Source: Pseudomonas sp. sp1636 (GTDB lineage Bacteria > Pseudomonadota > Gammaproteobacteria > Pseudomonadales > Pseudomonadaceae). From it: a DNA stretch of 64,000 nt. Under the pieces are notes generated by a model. The model worked only from the letters and a program-made list of their open reading frames with translations. It ran no database searches and was not told the origin of the DNA. Each line of letters begins with the position of its first letter. Position 1 is the stretch's first letter. Both the position numbers and the translations under genes were made by a program. Positions 32,975 through 41,909 of this stretch are shown here, piece after piece. The stretch is from the NCBI RefSeq assembly GCF_030376615.1, contig NZ_JARRAB010000013.1, positions 62,001 through 126,000 of the forward strand, written 5' to 3'.

Positions 32975-34156
32975 TTACGCCACGACCTTGGCCGCCTTCA
33001 GCGCGGCGATTCGCTCGGCCGAATAACCCAGTTCGCGCAGCACTTCCTCGGTGTGGGCACCCAATGCCGCGCCTATGTGCCTGGGCGCGGGCAAACCGGC
33101 GGAAAACTTGAGCGGGCAGGCGAGTTGCTGCTGCGGGTCGCTACCCGCGCGCGGCACTTCGGCGATCACTTGGCGGGCCTTGAGCTGCGGATGCTCGACC
33201 GCCTCGGCCAGGCTCAACATCGGCTCGACGCAGGCGTCCAGGCCGGCGAATAGCTGGCTCCACTCGGCGAAATCGCGCTTCTCGAATTCGATCTCGATCT
33301 CGCGCTTGAGCGCCTGCTGTTCTTCCGGCTTGGACGACAAGCCGCGTGTAGCCAGCTCCGGACGGCCGAGCGCCGTGCAGAACTGCTGCATGAATTGCGG
33401 CTCCAGGCTGCCGACCGAAAACCAGCGCCCGTCGCGGGTACGGTAGTAGTCGTAGAAGCTGCCGCCGTTGAGCGCCTGGTTCTGCATCTGCGGCTCGACG
33501 CCGGCGGCCAGGTAACCGGCGCCGGCCATGCCGTGCAGGCTGAAGGCGCAGTCGGTCATGCTCACATCGACCTGCTGCCCCTCCCCCGTGACCTGGCGCT
33601 GGATCACCGCCGCCAGCAGGCCCATCACTCCGTGCAGCGAGCCGCCGGCGATGTCCGCCAGCTGTACGCCCAAGGGCAGCGGCCCGCTGTCGCGGCGCCC
33701 GGTGTAGCTGGCGATGCCGGCCAGGGCCAGGTAGTTGATGTCGTGGCCGGCGCGATCCTTGTACGGGCCGGTCTGGCCGTAGCCGGTGATAGACACGTAG
33801 ATCAGCCTGGGGTTGATCGCCTTGAGCGCGGCATAGCCGACGCCGAGCTTGTCCATCACCCCGGGGCGGAACTGTTCCAGGACGATGTCGTACTCGGCCA
33901 CCAATTGCTTGACCATGGCCACCGCCTCGGCCTGCTTGAGGTCCAGGGCGATGCAGCGCTTGTTGCGGTTGAGGTAGGCGTGGCTGGCGGAGACGCCGCC
34001 ATCGTGCGGCGGCAACACCCGCAGCAGATCCATGCGGCTGGGCGACTCGACCCGCAGCACCTCGGCGCCCATGTCGGCCAGCAGCAGCGAGGCAAAAGGC
34101 CCCGGCAGCAGGGTGGAAAAATCGAGAATCTTCAGCGAAGACAGCGGGCCGTTCAT
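32975..34156 (-). CDS. CaiB/BaiF CoA-transferase, alpha-methylacyl-CoA racemase-like
   Basis: 393 residues of the family III CoA-transferase fold. N-terminal LKILDFSTLLPGPFAS and ADMGAEVLRVESP, mid-domain SITGYGQTGPYKDRAGHDINYLALAG. The GHDINY stretch is typical of alpha-methylacyl-CoA racemases rather than true CoA transferases. It would epimerise 2-methyl-branched acyl-CoA so that an acyl-CoA dehydrogenase can act. Start ATG 34156 after AAGGAGCTGCA. Third gene of a minus-strand operon with a ligase and a dehydrogenase. Confidence 0.85.
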   Translation of the reverse strand: MNGPLSSLKILDFSTLLPGPFASLLLADMGAEVLRVESPSRMDLLRVLPPHDGGVSASHAYLNRNKRCIALDLKQAEAVAMVKQLVAEYDIVLEQFRPGVMDKLGVGYAALKAINPRLIYVSITGYGQTGPYKDRAGHDINYLALAGIASYTGRRDSGPLPLGVQLADIAGGSLHGVMGLLAAVIQRQVTGEGQQVDVSMTDCAFSLHGMAGAGYLAAGVEPQMQNQALNGGSFYDYYRTRDGRWFSVGSLEPQFMQQFCTALGRPELATRGLSSKPEEQQALKREIEIEFEKRDFAEWSQLFAGLDACVEPMLSLAEAVEHPQLKARQVIAEVPRAGSDPQQQLACPLKFSAGLPAPRHIGAALGAHTEEVLRELGYSAERIAALKAAKVVA

Positions 34157-34207
34157 TGCAGCTCCTTGGGGCAAAATCGGTATGCGGATAAAGCACGCAG
34201 GCAACAG

Positions 34208-35845
34208 TCACTGCCAGTGCAATGGCTGCCCGGCATCGAGTTTGGCCAACTCGGCGACAAAACGCGCCTCCAGCACATTACGCCGGATTTTCATGGTCGG
34301 GGTCATGCAGCCGTTATCCACCGTCCAGGCTTCGCGCACCAGCACGAAGTGACTAATCCGTTCGTGGGCCTGCAGTTGGGCATTGAGCTGCAGTAAGGTC
34401 TGCTGCAGATCGGCCGCCACCTGTTCACGGGCCTGTTCGCGGGCCACTGGCGAGAGCTCGATCAGCGCCAACGGCTGATCCAGATTGCTGCCCATCAGGC
34501 ACACCTGCTCGACCCAGAGGTTCTTGGCGATCTCGCCCTCGATCGGCGCCGGCGCCACGTACTTGCCTTTGCTGGTCTTGAAAATGTCCTTCACCCGTCC
34601 GGTGATCCGCAGGTAGCCGGCTGCATCGATCGCCCCCTTATCGCCGGTGTGCAGCCAGCCGTCGACCAGGGTCTGCGCGGTTTTTTCCGGCTCCAGATAG
34701 TAGCCCAGCATCAAGCAGGGGCTGCGAAACAGAATCTCGCCGTTGTCGGCGATGCGCACCTCATTCTCCGGCATGGGCCGGCCGACCGAACCGAAACACA
34801 CCTGACCGGGCCGATTGAAGGTGCCATAGGCGAAATTCTCGGTCATGCCGTAGCCCTCGCAGAGGGTCAGGCCGATGCCCTGGTACCAGTCGAGCAACCC
34901 CCTGGGGGTGGCTGCAGCACCGCTGATCAGGATGCGCGCACGATCCAGCCCCAAGCTCTTGCGCAGCTGCTTCGCCACCAGCCGACCGAGCAGAGGAATG
35001 CGCAACAAGCGCTGCAACCAGGCCTGCGGCAACTGCGCCAGCACGCCCTGCTGAAAGCGCGTCCACAGCCGCGGCACCGAGAAGAACACCGTAGGCCGTA
35101 CATGCTTGAGGTCGCTGGCGAAGCTCTCCAGCGACTCGACGAAGGCCACCCGCCCCGCGCTGTACAGGCTGCTCATCTGCACCAGAAAACGCTCGGCGGC
35201 GTGGGACAGCGGCAGGTAGGAAAAATACTGATCGCGCTCGCTGATCTGCATCTCCAGCACCGATCGGCTGGCGGCGAAGGCAAAGGCGCGCGGGCTGAGC
35301 ATCACGCCCTTGGGCTGGCCGGTGGTGCCGGAGGTGTAGAGGATGCTCAACAGCTCATCCGGCGTCTGTTGGTGGCCGACCTGCAAGGGCGCATGCGCCG
35401 CCAGCAGGCTCGCCCAGTCATGCTGCGCGGCGAGGGTCGGATACGGCAAGGCGATACGCATCACTTCGGGCGGAATACCGGCGGCGAAGGCTTCCGGCTG
35501 ATCGAGCTTGCCGAGGAAGATCGCCTTGCACTGCGAATGGCGCAGCACATAAGCGATGCTCTCGGCCGACTGCAACGGATACAGCGGCACGCTGACCAGG
35601 CCGGCGAGCATGATCGCCAGGTCGGCGATAAACCATTCGGCGCAGTTCTTCGCCAGCAGCGCCACCCGCTCGCCGGGCTGACAGCCCAGCGCCTGCAACG
35701 CGCTGGCCATACGTCGTGCCTGCTCATCGACCTGGCGCCAGGTGAAGTCGTGCCACTGGCCATTCACCGGTTGAGTCAGCCAGACCGCATCCGGGCGTTT
35801 CTCCAGCCAGTAAGCCAGGCGCTCGAGCGGCAGTTGATCGGTCAT
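34208..35845 (-). CDS. Acyl-CoA ligase (AMP-binding)
   Basis: 545 residues. The AMP-binding P-loop reads LSILYTSGTTGQPKGVMLS; further motifs are GYGMTENFAYG, GWLHTGDKGAIDAAGYLRITGR and the C-terminal lysine region VKDIFKTSKGKYVAP. It activates a carboxylic acid to acyl-AMP and acyl-CoA in the cytoplasm. Chain specificity is not readable. Ribosome site AAAAGGACAGCGAT. Probably co-transcribed with the acyl-CoA dehydrogenase upstream (90 bp) and the racemase downstream (51 bp). Confidence 0.9.
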   Translation of the reverse strand: MTDQLPLERLAYWLEKRPDAVWLTQPVNGQWHDFTWRQVDEQARRMASALQALGCQPGERVALLAKNCAEWFIADLAIMLAGLVSVPLYPLQSAESIAYVLRHSQCKAIFLGKLDQPEAFAAGIPPEVMRIALPYPTLAAQHDWASLLAAHAPLQVGHQQTPDELLSILYTSGTTGQPKGVMLSPRAFAFAASRSVLEMQISERDQYFSYLPLSHAAERFLVQMSSLYSAGRVAFVESLESFASDLKHVRPTVFFSVPRLWTRFQQGVLAQLPQAWLQRLLRIPLLGRLVAKQLRKSLGLDRARILISGAAATPRGLLDWYQGIGLTLCEGYGMTENFAYGTFNRPGQVCFGSVGRPMPENEVRIADNGEILFRSPCLMLGYYLEPEKTAQTLVDGWLHTGDKGAIDAAGYLRITGRVKDIFKTSKGKYVAPAPIEGEIAKNLWVEQVCLMGSNLDQPLALIELSPVAREQAREQVAADLQQTLLQLNAQLQAHERISHFVLVREAWTVDNGCMTPTMKIRRNVLEARFVAELAKLDAGQPLHWQ

Positions 35846-35935
35846 ATCGCTGTCCTTTTCTTATTGTTTTAGCTGTGCCATTGCCTGCACAGGTCGGCTG
35901 TCAGCCCGTTCCCTGCTCTACCGTACAGTTCTGTG

Positions 35936-37075
35936 TCAGAGCCGCATGCCGCGACTGATGATCTCCTTCATGATCTCCGAGGTGCCGGCGAAGATGCGCT
36001 GGATGCGCGCGTTCGCGTACATCTTGCAGATCGGATACTCCCACATGTAGCCCCAGCCGCCGTGCAGCTGCACGCCCTCGTCGACCACCTTGCCGAGCAG
36101 TTCGGTGGTGAACAGTTTGGCTTCGGCGGCCACTTCCGGGGTCAGCTTTTTCTGGTTGTGATCCATCACGCAGCGGTCGACGAAGACCTGGGCCACATCG
36201 ACCTGGGTGCGCATCTCGGCCAGCTTGAAGCGGGTGTTCTGAAAGTGCGAAATAGGTCGATCGAAGGCCTTGCGCTGCTTCACGTAGTCGATGGTGGTCT
36301 GCAGCGCCGCCTCGGCGCCGGCCACCGCGCCGCAGGCATTGGTCAGACGCTCCTGGGCGAGCATGTTCATCAGGTAGAAGAAGCCGCCCTTGGCGTCGCC
36401 GAGCAGGTTGGCCTTGGGCACCTTGACGTTATTGAAGAACAGCTCGGCGGTGTCCTGACTGTGCATGCCGAGCTTCTTCAGCTTGGCGCCGCGTTCGAAA
36501 CCGGGCATGCCGCGCTCCACCAGAAACAGGCCCATGGCGTGCTTGTTGGTCGGGTCGGTCTTCGCCGCGACTATCACCACATCGGCCAGCAGGCCGTTGG
36601 AGATAAACACCTTGGAGCCGTTCAGCTCATAGTGGTCGCCCTTGTCCACCGCCGTGGTGCGCATGCCGGCGAGATCCGAGCCGGCGCTCGGCTCGGTCAT
36701 CGCCACCGCGAGGATCAGTTCGCCGCGAATGATCCCCGGCAGCAGGCGCGCCTTCTGCTCGGCGTTGCCGTACTCGGCGAGATAGGGGCCGCACAGCGCC
36801 GAGTGCAGCGGCAGCATGAAGCCGGCCTCGTTGATGTAGGCCAACTCCTCGGCCATGATCTGCTCGTAGCGGAAGTCCTTGAGCCCGGCGCCGCCGTATT
36901 CCTCGTCCGCCCAGGGCAGCAGAAAACCCATCTCACCGGCCTTCAGCCAGGCCTCGCGGCTGACCACCCCGGCCTCCTCCCACGCCTCCTGATGCGGCAG
37001 CACTTCCTTGCGCAGAAAAGCCCGGAAAGATTCGCGAAACATGGCGTGTTCGGTATCGAAATGGATGCGCTGCAT
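35936..37075 (-). CDS. Acyl-CoA dehydrogenase
   Basis: 379 residues, FAD-dependent. Signatures: AMTEPSAGSDLAGMRTTA, GSKVFISNGLLADVVIVAA, QERLTNACGAVAGAE, RKAFDRPISHFQNTRFKLAEM, and the C-terminal GGWGYMWEYPICKMYANARIQ region, followed by IFAGTSEIMKEIISR. It introduces the 2,3-double bond into acyl-CoA. Start ATG 37075 is chosen because GGGAGTCACCCGC precedes it and the N-terminus MQRIHFDTEHAMFRESFRAF fits the family. First gene of the operon and divergent from an AraC regulator. Confidence 0.92.
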   Translation of the reverse strand: MQRIHFDTEHAMFRESFRAFLRKEVLPHQEAWEEAGVVSREAWLKAGEMGFLLPWADEEYGGAGLKDFRYEQIMAEELAYINEAGFMLPLHSALCGPYLAEYGNAEQKARLLPGIIRGELILAVAMTEPSAGSDLAGMRTTAVDKGDHYELNGSKVFISNGLLADVVIVAAKTDPTNKHAMGLFLVERGMPGFERGAKLKKLGMHSQDTAELFFNNVKVPKANLLGDAKGGFFYLMNMLAQERLTNACGAVAGAEAALQTTIDYVKQRKAFDRPISHFQNTRFKLAEMRTQVDVAQVFVDRCVMDHNQKKLTPEVAAEAKLFTTELLGKVVDEGVQLHGGWGYMWEYPICKMYANARIQRIFAGTSEIMKEIISRGMRL

Positions 37076-37244
37076 GCGGGTGACTCCCGGTGAATTAACT
37101 CGTTGCGCAGAGTAGGCGCCTGCGCCGCGCCCGCTCAATGACCCCAGCGCTCAGACTCGATTGACCCATTCGCTCGCGCGCACAGACGGCTTGTCCTGAT
37201 CCGCCGCACCTGCCTACCATCGGCACACCGAACAGGAGCCGCCC

Positions 37245-38243
37245 ATGCGCGAACGCACCATCGCCAGCCACTTCGTCCGCGCCGCCTTGCGGGGCGCCGA
37301 ACGCCATGGCCACGATTGCCTGGCGCTGTTGCGTCAGCTGAACATCCAGCCGGCGCTGCTCGATGAACCCCGCGCACGGGTGGCCCCCGAGCAATTCGCC
37401 CGCCTGCTGCAGCGGCTGTGGGAAAGCCTCGACGACGAGTACCTGGGTTTTGGCCGCAGCGCCAGCAAACGCGGCACCTTCGCCATGATGTGCCACGCGA
37501 TCATCCACTGCCGCAGCCTGGAGAAGGCCCTGAGCCGTGGCGCACTGTTCTACAGCCTGTTCCCCGAAGCCCCGACCATCAGCCTCAGCCGCGAAGGCGA
37601 CTGGGCGCGCTTGAGCGTGGACGACTCGAACCTGCTGGATCCCGATCACTTCCTGGTCGAGAGCCTGCTGGTGATCTGGCATCGCCTCGGCAGTTGGCTG
37701 ATCGGCCAGCGCATCCGCCTGGAAGAAGCCACCTTCGGCTATGCCGAGCCGGCGCACAGCACCGAGTACGGGCTGCTGTTCCCCTGCCCGCGACGCTTTG
37801 CCGCCGGCAGCACCAGCCTGCTGTTCCATGCCCGCTACCTGAGCATGCCGCTGCTGCAGGACGAGCGCACGCTCAAGCAGTTCCTGCAACACTCGCCCGC
37901 CGATCTGCTGGCGCGGCCGGACGGTGGCGACAGCCTGAGCAGCCAGATCCGGCGCCTGCTCGGCCGCGATTGCAGCAGCTGGCCGGATCTGGAAGCGGTC
38001 GCCCAGCACCTGCACATGAGCCCGCAAACCCTGCGCCGGCATCTGCGCGAAGAGGGTTCGAGTTTTCAGGAACTGAAGGATCAATTGCGCCGCGATCTGG
38101 CGATCTACCTGCTCGGCCGCGACGAGCTGTCGACCCAGGCCATCGCCGAACAGCTCGGCTTCTCCGAGCCTTCGGCCTTTCACCGCGCGTTCAAGAAATG
38201 GAGCGGGCTGACCCCGGGCGCCTATCGCGCCCAGGAAAGCTGA
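37245..38243 (+). CDS. AraC-family transcriptional regulator
   Basis: 332 residues. The N-terminal ligand domain is of the Arabinose_bd (OruR/ArgR-like) type: ALLDEPRARVAPEQFARLLQRLW and GTFAMMCHAIIHCRSLEKAL. The C-terminal double HTH includes LEAVAQHLHMSPQTLRRHLREEGSSFQELKDQ and TQAIAEQLGFSEPSAFHRAFKKWSG. It is divergent from the acyl-CoA dehydrogenase gene with a 169-bp shared region and likely activates that operon in response to the substrate or its CoA ester. Confidence 0.9.
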   Translation: MRERTIASHFVRAALRGAERHGHDCLALLRQLNIQPALLDEPRARVAPEQFARLLQRLWESLDDEYLGFGRSASKRGTFAMMCHAIIHCRSLEKALSRGALFYSLFPEAPTISLSREGDWARLSVDDSNLLDPDHFLVESLLVIWHRLGSWLIGQRIRLEEATFGYAEPAHSTEYGLLFPCPRRFAAGSTSLLFHARYLSMPLLQDERTLKQFLQHSPADLLARPDGGDSLSSQIRRLLGRDCSSWPDLEAVAQHLHMSPQTLRRHLREEGSSFQELKDQLRRDLAIYLLGRDELSTQAIAEQLGFSEPSAFHRAFKKWSGLTPGAYRAQES

Positions 38244-38523
38244 GGCGCCGCCCAACCCGGATTCACCTTGGCAAAACTTACCGCGTTCTCGCCCGCCAAG
38301 CGGCCAGCAGAACAGGCCGTGCAAAGCCAAGCGCGCGCTGCCGCGCACAAATGTTATGCGCCTGCCGAACAAGCCGCTTAGCCAACGAGCGAGCAGCGCT
38401 CCCGACCACCCATGCGTGCCAGTTCGCCCACCAGGGTCTAGCCTGAAACCGGTGTCAGGATCGGCCCACGCGGCCCCCTTTCGCCCCAGCGCAAGCACGC
38501 GCCTGAAACAGGAGCATTCATCG

Positions 38524-39522
38524 ATGAACGACTTTGTGGTCAGCGCCCGCCGCGTCAGGCAAGGCGCTTTCGAGGCAGAACCCGGCCCTTCGCATATGCT
38601 GCTGGTGCCTGTCGATGCCAAGCAGCCGCTGCCCAGCCATGGGCGCATGGGCGCAACCTGGATCAAGGCCTGGTTGCAGCAGTTATTGCACGCGGCGATC
38701 TGGGGCACGGACGAGCGTACCGGCGCCGAGCGCGGCGACATCCTGGTCTATGTGCACGGTTACAACAACAGCGCCGCGGAAGTGCTCAAGCGCCACCGCC
38801 GACTCCAGGCCGACCTGATCGCCATCGGCTGGAAAGGCGCATTGGTGTCCTTCGACTGGCCTAGCGACAACCGCGCCATTGGCTATCTGGAAGACCGCCA
38901 CGACGCCAAGCGTAGCGCCATGCAGCTGGTCACCGACCTGATCGCCCTGCTGGCAGCCAGGCAGACCCCGGACTGCGCGGTCAACACCCACATCCTCGCC
39001 CACTCCATGGGTGCCTATGTGGTGCGCGAAGCCTTCGACGACGCCGACGATGCACGCCTGGAAAACAACAGCTGGATGATCAGCCAGCTGTGCTTTATCG
39101 GCGCCGACGTATCGGCCGCCTCGCTCGACGCTGGGCATGCCAGCAGTGACTCGCTGTACCGCCACTGCACACGCCTGACCAACTACTTCAGCTTCGGCGA
39201 CAGCGTGCTGAAACTGTCCAACGTCAAACGTGCCGGCGTGGCCCCACGGGTCGGCCGCGTCGGCCTGCCGGAGTCGGCCCCACGCAAGGCGGTGGATATC
39301 GACTGCAGCGCCTATCACCAGGCGCTATTGGCCGATGCCGCACGGCAGGCAAACGACCAGCCACACGGTTTTTTCGGCAACCGGGATCACTCCTGGTTCA
39401 TCGGCAACCGGGTGTTCACCCGGGATCTGTTCGAGACGCTCAAGGGCGACCTGGATCGCAGCATCATTGCCGCCCGCGAACCGCTCAGCGGTTCGCGCCG
39501 GCTCAGCCTGGCACGCCTGTAG
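38524..39522 (+). CDS. Alpha/beta hydrolase of the DUF900 type
   Basis: 332 residues. YVHGYNNSAAEVLKRH gives the oxyanion-hole region, and the nucleophile elbow reads AHSMGAY. ALVSFDWPSDN and the C-terminal HSWFIGNRVF (possible catalytic His) complete the usual layout of DUF900 hydrolases. No signal peptide, so cytoplasmic. Substrate unknown. Start ATG 38524 follows ACAGGAGCATTCATCG. The 280-bp region before it shows no other gene or repeat that I can support. The small RNA terminator on the other strand lies 88 bp past the stop. Confidence 0.8.
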   Translation: MNDFVVSARRVRQGAFEAEPGPSHMLLVPVDAKQPLPSHGRMGATWIKAWLQQLLHAAIWGTDERTGAERGDILVYVHGYNNSAAEVLKRHRRLQADLIAIGWKGALVSFDWPSDNRAIGYLEDRHDAKRSAMQLVTDLIALLAARQTPDCAVNTHILAHSMGAYVVREAFDDADDARLENNSWMISQLCFIGADVSAASLDAGHASSDSLYRHCTRLTNYFSFGDSVLKLSNVKRAGVAPRVGRVGLPESAPRKAVDIDCSAYHQALLADAARQANDQPHGFFGNRDHSWFIGNRVFTRDLFETLKGDLDRSIIAAREPLSGSRRLSLARL

Positions 39523-39609
39523 CAACCGCGGCGCCGGCGCCATGCGCAAGCAGAGACAGCGGGAGCCTCGCGTCGAGGCGTGTTGGCATCGGTTAACGGG
39601 CGCAGAACC

Positions 39610-39746
39610 AAAAAAAAAACGGGAGCCCAATCGGGCTCCCGCACTCATTCGCAGAGAAAAGTCGCAACCGACTCGCACCGTTTGCAACAAAAACCTCACC
39701 TGCGTTCCCGAAGAAACGCGGGCTCATTCTGGCAAGAATCCACCTA
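39610..39746 (-). ncRNA. Candidate intergenic small RNA with strong terminator
   Basis: The minus strand ends in an ideal terminator: stem CGGGAGCCC/GGGCTCCCG at 39620-39641 followed by ten T (39619-39610). Upstream on that strand are two more hairpins: AGTCG/CGACT at 39660-39673 and GCGTT/AACGC at 39702-39719. A -10-like TACACG (39758-39753) without a good -35 resembles a stationary-phase promoter. No minus-strand gene is present to use this terminator. It would be about 137 nt. RgsA/P16 of Pseudomonas is one candidate identity, which I cannot verify. The 5' end is approximate. Confidence 0.7.
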
Positions 39747-39836
39747 CCTGTTCGTGTAGCTTTGTTGTCGCTGTGCAAAGAAATGTAAACGCGCACACTG
39801 CTGGCAGGCTGCCACGGCAACCGGCAGAATGCCGGC

Positions 39837-40547
39837 ATGAGCGACTTCTACCTGCCCCCTTGCTGCACCGCGTTGAGCGATCACTGGCCATTGCCGCAGG
39901 CGCTGGCCGGCGTGCAGCTGATCAGCACGCGTTTCGATCCCGCCCGGCTCGGCGCCGAGGACTTCAGCCGCAGCGGCATTGCGGCCGTCAGCGGTGTGGC
40001 CAAGCGCCAGACCGAATACCTCGCCGGCCGCCTGTGCGCGCGTGAAGCCTTGCGCCGCGTGACCGGCATGGCCTCGGTGCCGGCGGTTGGCGCCGACCGC
40101 GCACCGCAATGGCCCGCCGCGGTTAGCGGTTCGATCACCCACGGCAACGGCTGGGCCGCCGCCCTGGCGGCGCACGCCAGCGCCTGGCGCGGCCTCGGCC
40201 TGGACGTCGAACAGCCACTGCCGCCGGCGCGCGCCGAACGCCTGGCCGCGGAGATTCTCACCGCCAACGAAATGCAGCAGTTGCATGCCCTGGCACCCGA
40301 GCAACGCGCAAGGCGCGTCAGCCTGACCTTCTCGCTCAAGGAAAGCCTGTTCAAGGCGCTCTACCCCCTGGTCTTGCGCCGTTTCTACTTCCACGACGCC
40401 GAGCTGCTGGATTGCCACGACACCGGCAACGCGCAGCTGCGCCTGCTGATCGACCTGCATCCCGATTGGCCCGCCGGCAGCCGGCTGGATGGCCAATTCG
40501 TCGAGTTCGACGGTTACCTGCTCAGCCTGGTCGCTATTGCGGCCTGA
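39837..40547 (+). CDS. pcpS: 4'-phosphopantetheinyl transferase, EntD type
   Basis: 236 residues. Activates carrier proteins by transferring phosphopantetheine from CoA to a serine. The N-terminal EntD-type region includes RQTEYLAGRLCAREALRRV; magnesium and CoA motifs are GLDVEQPL and FSLKESLFKALYPL (the xKExxFK signature). Pseudomonads often have a single such enzyme serving fatty-acid and secondary-metabolite carriers. The symbol follows P. aeruginosa usage. Confidence 0.9.
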   Translation: MSDFYLPPCCTALSDHWPLPQALAGVQLISTRFDPARLGAEDFSRSGIAAVSGVAKRQTEYLAGRLCAREALRRVTGMASVPAVGADRAPQWPAAVSGSITHGNGWAAALAAHASAWRGLGLDVEQPLPPARAERLAAEILTANEMQQLHALAPEQRARRVSLTFSLKESLFKALYPLVLRRFYFHDAELLDCHDTGNAQLRLLIDLHPDWPAGSRLDGQFVEFDGYLLSLVAIAA

Positions 40548-40619
40548 TCGGTTACGCCGCACGGCCCAATGCACCGGGCAAATCCGATAAACTCCGCGCA
40601 TTGCCGCCAGGAGTGACCC

Positions 40620-41909
40620 ATGCGCGAAGAACTGAATCAAGGCCTGATCGATTTCCTCAAGGCCTCGCCCACCCCCTTTCACGCCACCGCCAGCCTGACC
40701 CAGCGCCTGGAAGCCGCCGGCTACCTGCACCTCGACGAGCGTTCCAGCTGGCACACCCAAGCCGGCGGCCGCTACTACGTGACCCGCAACGACTCCTCGC
40801 TGATCGCCTTCAAGCTGGGCCAGCGGGCGCCGCTGGAAGGCGGCCTGCGCCTGGTCGGCGCGCACACCGACAGCCCCTGCCTGCGGGTCAAGCCGCAGCC
40901 GGAGCTGCAGCGCCAGGGTTTCTTTCAGTTGGGCGTGGAAGTCTATGGCGGCGCCTTGCTCGCGCCCTGGTTCGACCGCGACCTGTCCCTGGCCGGACGG
41001 GTGACCTACCGCCGGGCCGGCAAGGTGGAAAGCCAGCTGATCGACTTCCAAGCGCCGATCGCGGTGATTCCCAACCTGGCCATTCACCTCAACCGCGAGG
41101 CCAACCAAGGCTGGGCGATCAATGCGCAGACCGAGCTGCCGCCGATTCTGGCGCAGCTGGCCGCCCCGGAAGCGGCTGACTTCCGTGCCCTGCTCACCGA
41201 GCAACTGGCCCGCGAGCACGATTTCAATGCCGATGCGGTGCTCGACTATGAACTGAGCTTCTACGACACCCAGAGCGCCGCGGTCATCGGCCTGAACGGC
41301 GACTTCATCGCCGGTGCGCGCCTGGACAACCTGCTGTCCTGCTATGCCGGCCTGCAGGCGTTGCTCGCCGCCCCGGACATCGAGACCTGCGTGCTGGTCT
41401 GCACCGACCATGAAGAGGTCGGCTCCAGCTCGGCCTGCGGTGCCGACGGATCGATGCTCGAACAGGTGCTGCGCCGCGTGCTGCCGGAGGGCGACGGCTT
41501 CGTGCGCAGCATCCAGCGCTCGCTGCTGGTGTCCGCCGACAACGCCCACGCCGTGCACCCCAACTACCCGGACAAGCACGACGAAAACCACGGGCCGAAA
41601 CTCAACGCCGGCCCGGTAATCAAGATCAACAGCAACCAGCGCTACGCCACCAGCAGCGAAAGCGCCGGGTTCTTCCGCCACCTGTGCCTGGAGAATGAAG
41701 TACCGGTGCAGAGTTTCGTGGTGCGCAGCGACATGGCCTGCGGCTCGACCATCGGTCCGATCACCGCCAGCCAATTGGGCGTGCGCACCGTCGACATCGG
41801 CCTGCCGACCTTCGCCATGCACTCGATCCGCGAACTGGCCGGCAGCCACGACCTGGCTCATTTGATCAAGGTGCTGACGGCGTTCTACGCGAGCGCCGAG
41901 CTGCCCTGA
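40620..41909 (+). CDS. apeB: M18-family aminopeptidase
   Basis: 429 residues, normal for the family. Zinc ligands and catalytic residues appear in [50 protein letters not shown] and the C-terminal [11 protein letters not shown]. Cytoplasmic N-terminal aminopeptidase, usually preferring acidic residues. Start after CCAGGAGTGACC. Its stop codon shares a base with the ATG of the decayed jetA (TGATG at 41907-41911). Confidence 0.95.
   Translation: MREELNQGLIDFLKASPTPFHATASLTQRLEAAGYLHLDERSSWHTQAGGRYYVTRNDSSLIAFKLGQRAPLEGGLRLVGAHTDSPCLRVKPQPELQRQGFFQLGVEVYGGALLAPWFDRDLSLAGRVTYRRAGKVESQLIDFQAPIAVIPNLAIHLNREANQGWAINAQTELPPILAQLAAPEAADFRALLTEQLAREHDFNADAVLDYELSFYDTQSAAVIGLNGDFIAGARLDNLLSCYAGLQALLAAPDIETCVLVCTDHEEVGSSSACGADGSMLEQVLRRVLPEGDGFVRSIQRSLLVSADNAHAVHPNYPDKHDENHGPKLNAGPVIKINSNQRYATSSESAGFFRHLCLENEVPVQSFVVRSDMACGSTIGPITASQLGVRTVDIGLPTFAMHSIRELAGSHDLAHLIKVLTAFYASAELP

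Noticed and set aside
39744..41861. 705-codon minus-strand frame opposite pcpS and apeB
   Set aside because: Antisense shadow; it also cannot explain the terminator at 39610-39641, because its own stop lies before that terminator and it has no homology.
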